NCBI GenBank assembly: GCA_964568585.1
Contig: CAZMQI010000053.1
Coordinates: 1 to 9,992, forward strand
Length of the DNA: 9,992 nucleotides
From: RGZA01 sp964568585
GTDB taxonomy: Bacteria; Pseudomonadota; Alphaproteobacteria; UBA9219; RGZA01
Direction: 5' to 3'
Part shown: piece by piece, positions 1 through 7,302 of the stretch
How the letters are laid out: the number at the start of each line of letters is the position of its first letter
Numbering within the stretch: position 1 is the first letter of the stretch
Position numbers and translations under genes: made by a program
The notes under the pieces: model-generated
What the model was told of the DNA's origin: nothing
The model's database searches: none
The model's input: only the letters and a program-made list of their open reading frames with translations

Positions 1-534
1 CGTGGTGGGTGTAGGCATTTTAATATCCCAGACATAGGGTTCGACCCATTTATTGAGCTTCAGTGCATCAATAATAGCACCGCCCAATATGCCAAGCACA
101 ATGCCGGAACCAACATAGGCGATGGTGAATTTAAGCCCCAGCGCATTGCCAAGCAGCACAACCGCAACCTCGTTGACCAGTGGCGATGTGATGAGGAACG
201 CCATGGTGACGCCAAGCGGAATGCCGGCAGACAAAAAAGCAATAAACAGCGGAACGCTGGAGCAAGAACAGAACGGTGTCACCGCGCCCAGCAAAGCCGC
301 CAGCACATAGCCTGTAACCCTTGATTTACCCGTGAGCCATAGACGCACTTTCTCAGGCGAAACATACGACCGCACAAAGCCGATGATATAAATCATCAAA
401 GCCAGCAGGAAAAATATCTTGGTCGTATCTTCAATGAAAAAATGCACCGCATCAGACAACTTGGTGCCTTTAACAAGCGTAAAGACATCATACGTCAGCC
501 AAGTCGCTAGATGGGTGAATAGCTCAAGCATCAT
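1..534 (-). CDS. Permease of the DUF318/ArsP_1 (SO_0444-like) family, C-terminus outside window
   Basis: Reading the minus strand from the ATG at 534-532 gives 178 codons with no stop, so the C-terminal part lies beyond the window. The protein has several hydrophobic segments (about residues 39-57, 72-98, 99-117, 119-135 and 139-158). It carries the family hallmark TPFCSCSSVP at 86-95, with Cys89 and Cys91 in a conserved loop, and SPLVNEV at about 117-123. These are features of the DUF318/ArsP_1 permeases, inner-membrane proteins of uncertain substrate; relatives have been linked to export of organoarsenicals or metal ions. A second ATG follows the first directly. The SD AGGA overlaps the TAG stop of the upstream metallo-hydrolase gene, which implies translational coupling. 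As the last visible gene of a sulfur operon it may move a sulfur or thiol compound, but that is inference. Family assignment is firm; substrate is unknown. Confidence 0.85.
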   Translation of the reverse strand, partial: MMLELFTHLATWLTYDVFTLVKGTKLSDAVHFFIEDTTKIFFLLALMIYIIGFVRSYVSPEKVRLWLTGKSRVTGYVLAALLGAVTPFCSCSSVPLFIAFLSAGIPLGVTMAFLITSPLVNEVAVVLLGNALGLKFTIAYVGSGIVLGILGGAIIDALKLNKWVEPYVWDIKMPTPTT

Positions 535-539
535 CAGTC

Positions 540-1421
540 CTAAATCTTATCGACAGGCAATTTAACATACTGCACGCCACTCGTCGATTGACCGAAGGTT
601 CCACCGCGCAAATTCACTTGAATAGATGGCAAAAGTAATTTGGGTACTTCTTTTCCAACATCATCCTTATTGCGTTTAGCTACATACTGCTCCTTGGTAA
701 TTTCATCGCGCACACGAACATTCGTGCGTTTTTGTTCACCAACCGTTGCCATGCATTGTGGCGGGCGTGAATTGTTGGGTGGATAGTCATGACCAACATA
801 CATACGATAGTCTTCAGGAAGACTGAGAAGCTTGCGCGAAGATTCATAAGAATGTTCCGCACTGCCGCCCGGAAAATCACATCGTCCCGTACCGACATCT
901 GGCAAAAACATGGAATCTCCCACAAACACCGCGTCGCTAATAATATAACTCGTGTCCGCAGGCGTATGACCAGGGGTATGAATAATCCGCGCCTCAAATG
1001 GTCCAACAGAGAATGATTCATCATCCGCAAACGTGTGATCAAACTGATAGCCTGTTAACGGAGTATCCGCTTCGTTATGGAAAATCGCCTCCCACGTCTC
1101 CAGCACCTTCAGGATATGCTTGCTGATTGCCGTTTTACCGCCGAGTTTTTCTTTGATATAAGCAGAACCCGTCAAATGGTCAGCATGAATATGGGTTTCA
1201 AGAACCCATTGCACCTCTAGGCCTTTCTTTTGAATAAACGCGATAACGCGGTCAGCCGAATGGGTCTTGGTGCGCCCCGAATGGATATCGTAATCCAGAA
1301 CGGTATCAATTACTGCACAACGTTTATCGGTATGGCCATCTGCATAAACCACATAACTCCACGTCGCAGTGACCGGATCAAAGAAACCACGCACATCCGG
1401 CTTTGAATGCATATTTGTCAT
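540..1421 (-). CDS. MBL-fold metallo-hydrolase, ETHE1/Blh-like persulfide dioxygenase type
   Basis: This 293-residue protein belongs to the metallo-beta-lactamase fold, persulfide dioxygenase-like branch. The metal motif H77-x-H79-x-D81-H82 follows the segment VLET. Further ligands are H152 (TPGHTPADTS), D169 (FVGDSMF) and H211 (YVGHDYPP). In characterised ETHE1 enzymes a 2-His-1-Asp iron site oxidises glutathione persulfide to sulfite; here that reaction is inferred from the family. The region GTGRCDFPGGSA (177-188) fits this branch rather than glyoxalase II. The C-terminal 70 residues, with LLLPSIQVNLRGG (262-274), are longer than in human ETHE1 but are usual for bacterial homologues of the Blh type. 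The start is well set: AAGGAGG lies 6 nt upstream of the ATG, and the ATG overlaps the TGA of the exporter gene (ATGA). Product sulfite would be the natural substrate of the neighbouring exporter. A general thioesterase-type MBL protein is a less likely alternative. Confidence 0.9.
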   Translation of the reverse strand: MTNMHSKPDVRGFFDPVTATWSYVVYADGHTDKRCAVIDTVLDYDIHSGRTKTHSADRVIAFIQKKGLEVQWVLETHIHADHLTGSAYIKEKLGGKTAISKHILKVLETWEAIFHNEADTPLTGYQFDHTFADDESFSVGPFEARIIHTPGHTPADTSYIISDAVFVGDSMFLPDVGTGRCDFPGGSAEHSYESSRKLLSLPEDYRMYVGHDYPPNNSRPPQCMATVGEQKRTNVRVRDEITKEQYVAKRNKDDVGKEVPKLLLPSIQVNLRGGTFGQSTSGVQYVKLPVDKI

Positions 1422-2203
1422 AAGACGCCTCCTTTATGTAAGAAAAGTTTATCAACCAAAATAAAAATCGCGAGGCCCGCTGTGATTAATGCGAAAGTAC
1501 GCTTGGCAATGCGTTCTGGAATTTTATTCATAATGGATATGCCCAGTAGCAGACCAAGAAGGCCACCGCCGATAAAGGTAAGGAGCATCGTGGTGTCCGG
1601 CAGCACACCTTTGACAACATGTCCAATCAGCGCCGCACTAGAAATAAGTGCAATGCTTGCCAAAGACGTACCAACCGCCTGAGCATAGGGCATGGAAAAA
1701 ATCAGCGTCAAAAGCGGCACAATGACAAACCCGCCACCAACCCCAAAGAAGCCAGCCAACGCGCCAGCCACACCCCCACCCGCAGCAATCTGTATAAAAC
1801 TTGGTGGTTGTTTGGGTTCAACCGCATCACTCTGCGCGGGTCGCGGTGATGGCGTTATCATCCGCCACGCAACAACCAGCATCAGCACGGCGAACAGCAA
1901 ACTGCGCAAGGTCTCATCAACATCATGGGTAATGGCAACCACTACAGGAGAGATAATCATACCCGCCAGTGAGAAAAGAATTGCCGCCCGCCAATTAATT
2001 TGACCTGTGGTTGTTTGTTTGAGCGCACCAAAAATGGCAATTGTCGCAACCATCAGAAGCGAAACGGCTAAGGCCTCCTGCATCGGGAATCCCGCACCAT
2101 ATACCAGCAAAGGAATTGCCAGGATTGACCCGCCGCCGCCCGTCAACCCCAAGGACAAACCAACCAACGCACCATAACCAATCAGGGCCAGATCAATAAG
2201 CAT
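1418..2203 (-). CDS. TauE/SafE-family sulfite/anion exporter
   Basis: A 261-residue, very hydrophobic protein with about eight membrane segments in two related halves. Each half begins with a glycine-rich motif: GLSLGLTGGGGS near the N-terminus and ALAGFFGVGGGF in the middle. This two-fold pattern is the signature of the TauE/SafE (DUF81) family, which exports sulfite, sulfoacetate or related organosulfur anions across the inner membrane. The ATG at 2203 is chosen over an in-frame ATG at 2224 because AGGA (2213-2210) sits about 6 nt before it, while the earlier start would lie inside the rhodanese gene without a clear ribosome site. The gene begins 8 nt after the rhodanese stop and its TGA overlaps the metallo-hydrolase ATG. 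The likely job is to expel sulfite made by the metallo-hydrolase. Family call is firm; exact substrate is inferred from context. Confidence 0.9.
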   Translation of the reverse strand: MLIDLALIGYGALVGLSLGLTGGGGSILAIPLLVYGAGFPMQEALAVSLLMVATIAIFGALKQTTTGQINWRAAILFSLAGMIISPVVVAITHDVDETLRSLLFAVLMLVVAWRMITPSPRPAQSDAVEPKQPPSFIQIAAGGGVAGALAGFFGVGGGFVIVPLLTLIFSMPYAQAVGTSLASIALISSAALIGHVVKGVLPDTTMLLTFIGGGLLGLLLGISIMNKIPERIAKRTFALITAGLAIFILVDKLFLHKGGVL

Positions 2204-2211
2204 GAAATTTC

Positions 2212-2823
2212 CTACCGGCAGCATTGACCTGTGGTTGCATGTGAGCCGGTTGTACCTTCAATCTTATTCCATGGTGCTTTTGTCAAAACCAAAGCCATGC
2301 CGCAACGATCCGTCACACCCGCAAAGATAAGGCAGCACCCAACAAACAAGGGAATAATCGCAAAGACAGGATTCACAAATAACCCCAGCGCACCGCCCAC
2401 CGCAGCAAACAAACCGGCTGCAATACGCACTTGGCGTTCAAGCGATATTGGCCCCTTTACTTTAGCACCCTGCGGTTTAGGGCCCTGAGCAGACGTGCCT
2501 TTTATATCATGACCACAATCTTCGCAGGCGACGATGCCCCCTTCTATCACCTTGACGTTGCGATAGCCTTCGGCAACAAATTTTTCTGCTGCTTGCGCGG
2601 CACGTTTTCCGCTGCGGCACAGAATATAAACATCCGCATCGTGGTCAAGCCCATGGCGCATCATGAAATCCGTCGGCTTTAATTCGTCGAGCGGCACATG
2701 GGCATGGCCAAAGCCAATATGCTTTTCTGCGTGCTCCATCTTGGTGCGCACATCCAGTATAATCCCCTGATTAGGGTCTATATGCCCTAAGGTTTCGGCG
2801 CGAATGCTTGAAAATCCAGTCAT
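2212..2823 (-). CDS. Rhodanese domain fused to DUF2892 membrane domain (YgaP-like sulfurtransferase)
   Basis: The protein has 203 residues. Residues about 5-105 form a single rhodanese domain with LDVRTKMEHAEKHI (23-36) and the active loop C69-R-S-G-K-R, in which Cys69 would carry the persulfide. A linker rich in Pro, Gly and Lys (about 110-123) leads to a DUF2892 domain (about 124-190). That domain has ERQVRIAAG, two hydrophobic helices and GMALVLTKAPWN, as in the YgaP family of membrane-anchored rhodaneses. The tail ends in Cys-Cys-Arg, and Cys102 and Cys105 (ACEDC) form a second cysteine pair. It probably passes sulfane sulfur to or from thiols at the inner face of the membrane. It is the first gene of the operon; the leader is about 84 nt and GGAAGG lies upstream of the ATG. 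Whether the extra cysteines act in sulfur relay is unknown. Confidence 0.9.
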   Translation of the reverse strand: MTGFSSIRAETLGHIDPNQGIILDVRTKMEHAEKHIGFGHAHVPLDELKPTDFMMRHGLDHDADVYILCRSGKRAAQAAEKFVAEGYRNVKVIEGGIVACEDCGHDIKGTSAQGPKPQGAKVKGPISLERQVRIAAGLFAAVGGALGLFVNPVFAIIPLFVGCCLIFAGVTDRCGMALVLTKAPWNKIEGTTGSHATTGQCCR

Positions 2824-2865
2824 AATGCTTCCTTCCGGCAGTTATAAAGCGTGTATTGATAAAAC

Positions 2866-2893
2866 TTGTATTCGTCATTATTTATGTTATAAT
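2866..2893 (+). promoter_or_regulatory. Possible promoter of the ArsR-type repressor gene
   Basis: TTGTAT (2866-2871), a weak -35, stands 16 bp before an exact TATAAT (2888-2893) inside the palindrome. A second exact TATAAT at 2911-2916 is an alternative -10 but has no recognisable -35 at the right distance. The region is so AT-rich that chance matches are likely, so only the general location is supported. Confidence 0.4.
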
Positions 2894-2902
2894 AACATAA
2901 AT
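2880..2902. promoter_or_regulatory. 23-bp perfect palindrome, likely operator of the ArsR-type repressor
   Basis: The arms ATTTATGTTAT (2880-2890) and ATAACATAAAT (2892-2902) are exact inverted copies around the single base 2891. It lies just downstream of the predicted start site of the minus-strand operon, and its centre contains TATAAT (2888-2893), which could be the -10 of the divergent repressor gene. A dimeric ArsR-family protein bound here could block both directions. AT-rich palindromes of this kind are known for BigR-type repressors. Binding itself is inferred. Confidence 0.72.
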
Positions 2903-2913
2903 TACGTTTTTAT

Positions 2914-2942
2914 AATATACAGCCATGTATTAAAATTGTCAA
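2914..2942 (-). promoter_or_regulatory. Sigma70-type promoter for the rhodanese-exporter-MBL-permease operon
   Basis: Read on the minus strand, a perfect -35 box TTGACA (2942-2937) is followed by a 17-bp spacer and the -10 box TATATT (2919-2914), five of six matches. Transcription would begin near 2907, giving an 84-nt leader before the rhodanese ATG at 2823. A small inverted repeat ATACA-GCCA-TGTAT (2917-2930) overlaps the spacer and -10. Confidence 0.7.
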
Positions 2943-2978
2943 GCCCCGTGCATAGGCCTGCGGTAAGGAGTTAAATTG

Positions 2979-3281
2979 ATGCAAAAAAAGCGTGAACGAC
3001 TTAAAAATGCGATTAGCCTACTAAAGCTGCTTTCGCATCCGGTACGCTTGTCGATTTTATGTAATCTTTTGCATAAGGGAGAAATGAGCGTCACAGAAAT
3101 TGTCGAAGCAGAGGAAGGCGCCGCCGGGCAGTCACAAATTTCACAATTTCTTGGCAAAATGCGCAGCGAAGGTCTGGTCAACACGCGTAAAGAAGCCCAG
3201 ACCGTCTATTACAAAATAGACTCCCCGCAAGCAAAAAGCGTGGTACAGGCTCTTTATAAAATTTATTGCGGAAAGTGTTGA
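2979..3281 (+). CDS. ArsR-family repressor, BigR/SqrR-like reactive-sulfur sensor
   Basis: A 100-residue winged-helix protein. The recognition helix region is QSQISQFLGKMRSEGLV (51-67), followed by the wing NTRKEAQTVYYKI. The metal-site motif ELCVCDL of ArsR/SmtB metal sensors is absent. Instead there is Cys28 in the helix RLSILCNLL and Cys97 in the C-terminal helix (ALYKIYCGKC), at positions equivalent to the two cysteines of BigR and SqrR, plus Cys100 at the very end. In those proteins sulfide or persulfide links the pair and releases DNA. The ATG at 2979 is preferred over the adjacent in-frame TTG (2976) because AAGGAG (2965-2970) then lies 8 nt upstream. The gene diverges from the rhodanese operon and shares a palindrome with it, so it probably represses both the operon and itself. 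Sensor type is inferred from cysteine position and neighbours. Confidence 0.88.
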   Translation: MQKKRERLKNAISLLKLLSHPVRLSILCNLLHKGEMSVTEIVEAEEGAAGQSQISQFLGKMRSEGLVNTRKEAQTVYYKIDSPQAKSVVQALYKIYCGKC

Positions 3282-3377
3282 TACACCAACCCTATCGCTA
3301 CAAGCGTGTTATGTTAGCGATGTGCGGTTATATATTTTAAAACCTGGCGGTGCACGGAGTCATACTCGCATTCTTCT

Positions 3378-3562
3378 CTGCTGATTTTCCCTGCTAAACA
3401 GGGAAAGTACAGGGAATTTTGCCGAAAAGTGCCTAGCACGAAGGTTTACGCGGAGAAATACTGGTCCATAAACAGAGAGTTAGGCCCCCAGTACCATAAA
3501 ATTCCCTAGAAAAATAACAGGGAACTTTCTCTCAAGATCAGGGAGTTAGAAAAAATCAGCAG
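3378..3562. repeat. CAGGGAA-rich block with 11-bp terminal inverted repeats in a convergent intergenic region
   Basis: The 325 bp from 3282 to 3606 lie between the 3' ends of the repressor gene and the HlyD gene and hold no credible gene. Inside, CTGCTGATTTT (3378-3388) and AAAATCAGCAG (3552-3562) are exact inverted repeats. Between them are several smaller inverted repeats: TTTCCCTG/CAGGGAAA (3386-3393 and 3399-3406, 5-nt loop), GTGC/GCAC (3429-3432 and 3436-3439), TACTGG/CCAGTA (3459-3464 and 3488-3493), and TTCCCT/AGGGAA (3502-3507 and 3519-3524). CAGGGA occurs at 3399, 3410, 3518, 3539 and 3560. AGAGAGTTAG (3473-3482) and AGGGAGTTAG (3540-3549) are near-direct repeats. It could be a small non-autonomous mobile element, the remnant of one, or a structured RNA. 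I do not recognise it with certainty. Confidence 0.6.
3497..3524 (-). terminator. Possible terminator for the type I secretion operon
   Basis: On the minus strand, downstream of the HlyD stop at 3607, the stem TTCCCT/AGGGAA (3524-3519 with 3507-3502, 11-nt loop) is followed by TTTTA. The stem is short and half AT, so intrinsic termination would be weak. It is also part of the CAGGGAA block and may have nothing to do with termination. Confidence 0.25.
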
Positions 3563-3606
3563 GGAATATTTATGTAACTACTAAGAATCGCAACAGTAAG
3601 CGATGT

Positions 3607-5037
3607 TCATCGTTCGCGCATCGCCTGGCTCGTGCGGGTTTGTAATGGCGATAAAAGATAGTCAATTACATGCCGTGTGCTGGTTTTAATTTCTGCTGTC
3701 ACCGCCATACCAGGATTTAAATTCACATCCTTGCCGTCAATATTCATTGTGCTTTGATCAAGCGCAATACGGGCCATATAGACATATTCCTGGCCTTTTG
3801 GTTCGCTATTGCCATTGGTTTCTGAACCTGTTTCAGCATTCTTATCAACCGCTGTGTTACGCGTAACAGCATCTTGGGAAACCGAAATCACTTTACCATG
3901 CAACAAACCATACTTCGTGAAGTTGAATGTATCCACCTTAATGCCAACATCTTGGCCTGCATATACAAAGCCGATATCACGGTTAGAAACCGCCGCTTCA
4001 ATCTCAAGGCTGCTATCGGCAGGAACAATTGCTAGTAAAGCCTGCGCAGGCGTTACCACGCCCCCTTCCGTATGTACGGCAAGCTGCTGCACCGTGCCAT
4101 CCACTGGCGCGGTAAGTGTCTGTAAACGGTATTTCTGTTCGGCTTGTTTAAATTGCTCTTGGTATGTTGCGGCCTTCTGCTCGGCATCCGCCAAATCTTT
4201 TAGGACAGTTCTATGATATTCAGCTTCTGCTTGCTGACGCTGCGCAGTCAGTGCCTGTACAGATGATCCAGCTTCTACCAATCGCGCCTGTTGTACGCGC
4301 AATTCATTCTGATGCTCGCTCAAATCCTGCTGGACAGTTAAATTATCAAGTTTGGAGCTATAGCCCTTCTTGGCTAAATCACCGCGTATTTTAGCGCGTT
4401 GAGCCAGAAACGGGATAGCCTCCTTAATCTTACCCACGGTTTGTTCAACTGCATGGAGGTTACCTTCATTCTGTGCAATCTGTTTATCAAGACTGGATAG
4501 TTTAGCTTTGATTTCGTCCAATTGATTGCCCAGCATGACGCGCTGCATACTTATTTGCTGTTCGCTAGCCTCTTTGGGCGGTACGAACGCTACTTGCGCA
4601 TCTTCAATGCGCAGCGCAGCTTTAAGACGTGCAATATCCAACAGTGCACGCATATAATCCTGCTTTAAACGGTCGCGCTCCGACCCATTAATGGTGGGGT
4701 CTATTTCGAGTAGCATCTCTCCTGCTTTTACTTTCTGGCCATCATGCACATGGATGGCGCGGATAACACCGGCCTCTAAAGGCTGAATAATCTTAGTGCG
4801 GCCCGTTGGTATAATTTTGCCTTGCGCAATGGCAATCACATCTACCGACCCTACGCAGGCCCACAACAACGCAATCACAAAAAAGGCTATGATGGTAAGA
4901 GCAATAGCGCGGCTGGCAGGTGATGGCGGTGTTTCGACAAGCTCCAATGCGGCAGGATAGAACGCAGCTTCATGTTCATTAACACCCATAAACGATGCTT
5001 TATATTTAGTGAGCTTGCCCCATACGGTTTTCAACAT
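3607..5037 (-). CDS. HlyD-family periplasmic adaptor (membrane fusion protein) of a type I secretion system
   Basis: A 476-residue protein, normal length for the family. The order is: short cytoplasmic N-terminus (1-41), one membrane helix (about 42-64), first half of a lipoyl-like domain (about 78-113, with LEAGVIRAIHVHDGQKVKAG), a long alpha-helical coiled coil rich in Gln, Ala and Glu (about 115-305), the second lipoyl half (306-340, LTAPVDGTVQQL), then a beta-barrel region. The C-terminal HlyD region includes FNFTKYGLLHGKV (371-383) and LNPGMAVTAEI (440-450). Such adaptors bridge the inner-membrane ABC exporter to a TolC-like outer-membrane channel. The ATG overlaps the ABC gene's TAA by one base (TAATG), so the two are translated together. 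A Gly/Glu/Asn-rich stretch at 395-416 looks like a loop insertion. No TolC homologue is in the window. Confidence 0.95.
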   Translation of the reverse strand: MLKTVWGKLTKYKASFMGVNEHEAAFYPAALELVETPPSPASRAIALTIIAFFVIALLWACVGSVDVIAIAQGKIIPTGRTKIIQPLEAGVIRAIHVHDGQKVKAGEMLLEIDPTINGSERDRLKQDYMRALLDIARLKAALRIEDAQVAFVPPKEASEQQISMQRVMLGNQLDEIKAKLSSLDKQIAQNEGNLHAVEQTVGKIKEAIPFLAQRAKIRGDLAKKGYSSKLDNLTVQQDLSEHQNELRVQQARLVEAGSSVQALTAQRQQAEAEYHRTVLKDLADAEQKAATYQEQFKQAEQKYRLQTLTAPVDGTVQQLAVHTEGGVVTPAQALLAIVPADSSLEIEAAVSNRDIGFVYAGQDVGIKVDTFNFTKYGLLHGKVISVSQDAVTRNTAVDKNAETGSETNGNSEPKGQEYVYMARIALDQSTMNIDGKDVNLNPGMAVTAEIKTSTRHVIDYLLSPLQTRTSQAMRER

Positions 5038-7190
5038 TATGCAGCCCCCGTTTGATGACGCAGCAAATCGGAATAGCGCCCACCTGCATTGGCCAGATTT
5101 TCATGCGTGTCATCTTCGACAATCACTCCTTTTTCCAGAGTAATGATACGGTCGCATTGGCGTACTGCCGATAGACGATGCGCAATGATCACAACAGTTC
5201 GCCCACGTGCAATCAGCTTCATATTATTTTGAATAATACGTTCGCTTTCATAATCCAGCGCGCTGGTCGCTTCATCAAAAATCAACAAACGAGGGTTGGT
5301 AACAAGCGCTCTGGCAATTGCAATACGTTGACGTTGCCCGCCTGACAGGCCAATGCCCTTTTCGCCAACCTGCGTATCGTATCCTTGCGGCAACTCCAGA
5401 ATGAATTCATGCGCGCCTGCTAATTTGGCGGCCTGTATCACGCGCTCTATCGGCATGCCGGGGTCTGACAGCGCAATATTTTCTCGTACCGTGCGGTTGA
5501 ACAGCATGTTTTCCTGCAAAACCACGCCTACCTGGCGGCGTAGCCATGATGCATCAATCATCGAGAGATCAATGCCATCTACGGTCACCTTCCCGCTTTG
5601 TGGAATATGTAAACGCTGCATCAGTTTAGCGAGTGTTGATTTCCCCGAACCAGACGAACCCACAATCCCAACCATCTGTCCTGCAGGAATGGTGAAATTA
5701 ATATTATCTAACACGGGACGGCCATCAGGGCGGTAGCGAAACAGCACATGTTCAAATCCAATGGTGCCTTGGAGCGATGCAGGTGTGGTGCGCCCCGATG
5801 AAAAACTTGGCTCGGCTGGCGTATTGAGAATATCACCAAGGCGATCAATCGAAATGCGTGTCTGGTGAAACTCCTGCCAGATTTGTGCAAGGCGCAACAC
5901 GGGCTGTGATACACGCCCAGCGAGCATATTAAAGGCCACAAGTTCACCCACGGTCAGATCTGCATTAATAACTGCTTTTGCGCCAAAGAATAAAATAGCA
6001 GCGGTGACAAGCTTATTGACGAGTTGCACTGCTTGGCTTGACCAATTGCCTAAGCTGAGCACCTTAAAACTCGCACCTACATAACCCGCCAGTTGTTCTT
6101 CCCAGCGGCGCTGCATTTGTGGCTCTACTGCCATAGCCTTCAGTGTTTCAATGCCGTTGATGCTTTCCACTAGGAAGGACTGGTTTTCAGCGCCGCGGTT
6201 GAATTTTTCATCAAGGCGCATGCGGAAAATCGGCGTGACCAAAACTGAAATCCCGATATAGACCGGAAATGATGCAATCACAATTAAGGTAAGCGGCAGT
6301 GAATAAATCGCCATCACTGCTAAAAATACAATTGTAAAGAACAAATCAATAACCAGCGTCAGCGCGGAGCTGGTTAGGAAGTTGCGAATATTCTCTAATT
6401 CGCGTACCCGCGCTACACTATCGCCCGTACGCCGCGCTTCGAAATAAGCTAATGGCAAAGCCACCAAATGGCGGAACAACCGCGCACCTAATTCAACGTC
6501 AATGCGGCTGGTGGTGTGCGAAAACACATAAGTGCGTAGCCCCGTCAGGATGGTTTCAAATATAGCAATTCCCACAAGGCCGATTATCAATACATCCAGC
6601 GTGCTAAGTCCGTGATGCACCAGCACTTTATCAATCACTACTTGGAAAAACAGCGGCGAGATAAGTGCAAAGACCTGCAAGAAGAACGAAGCGACTAGCA
6701 CTTCGGTTAGCAACCCACGGTATTTATGCATCGCCTGCAAAAACCATGTGATATCAAATCGCCGTGCCAGATCGCCAAGCGATGCGCGCCGTGTCATTAA
6801 AATAAGTTCGCCTGACCATGCCTCATCAAGTTCAAGACGATTAAGAATAGCCGTTTGGCCTGTTACCGGATTTTGTACAAGAATTTGCGCATTATTATTT
6901 CCATCGCCCACGACTTTTCCAAGAATAAAAAAGTTTCCGTTACGATGCTGTGCAATAGCGGGGAAAACGGTTTTCTGTAATCGTTCCCAGTTACTAGAAA
7001 TTTCTTTTGCCTTCAATTGCATCTGCTTTGAACAGAGCAGCATCTCAGTCACGCCAATAGCATGACCATAGTGATGCGCGATTTGTGCGGGATCTACAGC
7101 TTGGCCATGAAACCGTAACATCAAGACCAGCGAGGCAAGCCCGCTATCTTTGGTTTCCGGATACTCGAAAAAGCTTGCCTCGACTGGCAT
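5037..7190 (-). CDS. Type I secretion ABC permease/ATPase with degenerate C39-like domain (HlyB/LapB type)
   Basis: A 717-residue protein with three parts. Residues 1-130 resemble a C39 peptidase domain, but the usual DCG of the active site is D15-S16-G17 and the catalytic-His region reads GNFFILG (85-91), so it should not cleave; in HlyB-type exporters such a domain binds the RTX substrate instead. Residues about 155-430 are a six-helix ABC export domain. The nucleotide-binding domain (about 475-710) is complete: Walker A GSSGSGKST (511-519), Q-loop Gln559, signature LSGGQ (615-619), Walker B LLIFDE (635-640) and H-loop His671. The start has GAGG 9 nt upstream. The gene lies 112 nt after the RTX gene stop, with no clear terminator hairpin between, and overlaps the adaptor gene. 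It most likely exports the adjacent RTX protein from cytoplasm to outside in one step. Confidence 0.95.
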   Translation of the reverse strand: MPVEASFFEYPETKDSGLASLVLMLRFHGQAVDPAQIAHHYGHAIGVTEMLLCSKQMQLKAKEISSNWERLQKTVFPAIAQHRNGNFFILGKVVGDGNNNAQILVQNPVTGQTAILNRLELDEAWSGELILMTRRASLGDLARRFDITWFLQAMHKYRGLLTEVLVASFFLQVFALISPLFFQVVIDKVLVHHGLSTLDVLIIGLVGIAIFETILTGLRTYVFSHTTSRIDVELGARLFRHLVALPLAYFEARRTGDSVARVRELENIRNFLTSSALTLVIDLFFTIVFLAVMAIYSLPLTLIVIASFPVYIGISVLVTPIFRMRLDEKFNRGAENQSFLVESINGIETLKAMAVEPQMQRRWEEQLAGYVGASFKVLSLGNWSSQAVQLVNKLVTAAILFFGAKAVINADLTVGELVAFNMLAGRVSQPVLRLAQIWQEFHQTRISIDRLGDILNTPAEPSFSSGRTTPASLQGTIGFEHVLFRYRPDGRPVLDNINFTIPAGQMVGIVGSSGSGKSTLAKLMQRLHIPQSGKVTVDGIDLSMIDASWLRRQVGVVLQENMLFNRTVRENIALSDPGMPIERVIQAAKLAGAHEFILELPQGYDTQVGEKGIGLSGGQRQRIAIARALVTNPRLLIFDEATSALDYESERIIQNNMKLIARGRTVVIIAHRLSAVRQCDRIITLEKGVIVEDDTHENLANAGGRYSDLLRHQTGAA

Positions 7191-7302
7191 TCAAAATCGC
7201 CTCAAAAAATGACAAAAAACGCAATCAAGCCCCAAATAAACAGGCATTTCAGCTGCGTTCTTTTAGCATTCCGAGCACATTTCCACAACAACCTTAGACA
7301 AC

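Noticed and set aside
2204..2224. Longer N-terminus for the TauE/SafE exporter, starting at 2224
   Set aside because: That start lies within the end of the rhodanese gene without a good SD, while the ATG at 2203 has AGGA at proper spacing and starts directly before the first membrane segment.
3294..3321. Terminator after the repressor gene (ATCGCTA/TAGCGAT inverted repeat)
   Set aside because: The 7-bp stem has a 14-nt loop and no T tract follows, so it does not look like an intrinsic terminator.
3809..5736. Plus-strand open frames within the HlyD and ABC transporter genes
   Set aside because: They are fully antisense to well-conserved genes and resemble no protein family.
5037..7190. Bacteriocin-processing exporter with active C39 peptidase
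   Set aside because: The catalytic Cys is replaced by Ser16 and the His motif is absent; the adjacent cargo is an RTX protein, not a double-glycine peptide.
7191..7302. Terminator or promoter between the RTX gene and the ABC gene
   Set aside because: No stable hairpin with a T tract and no convincing promoter boxes were found in these 112 bp.
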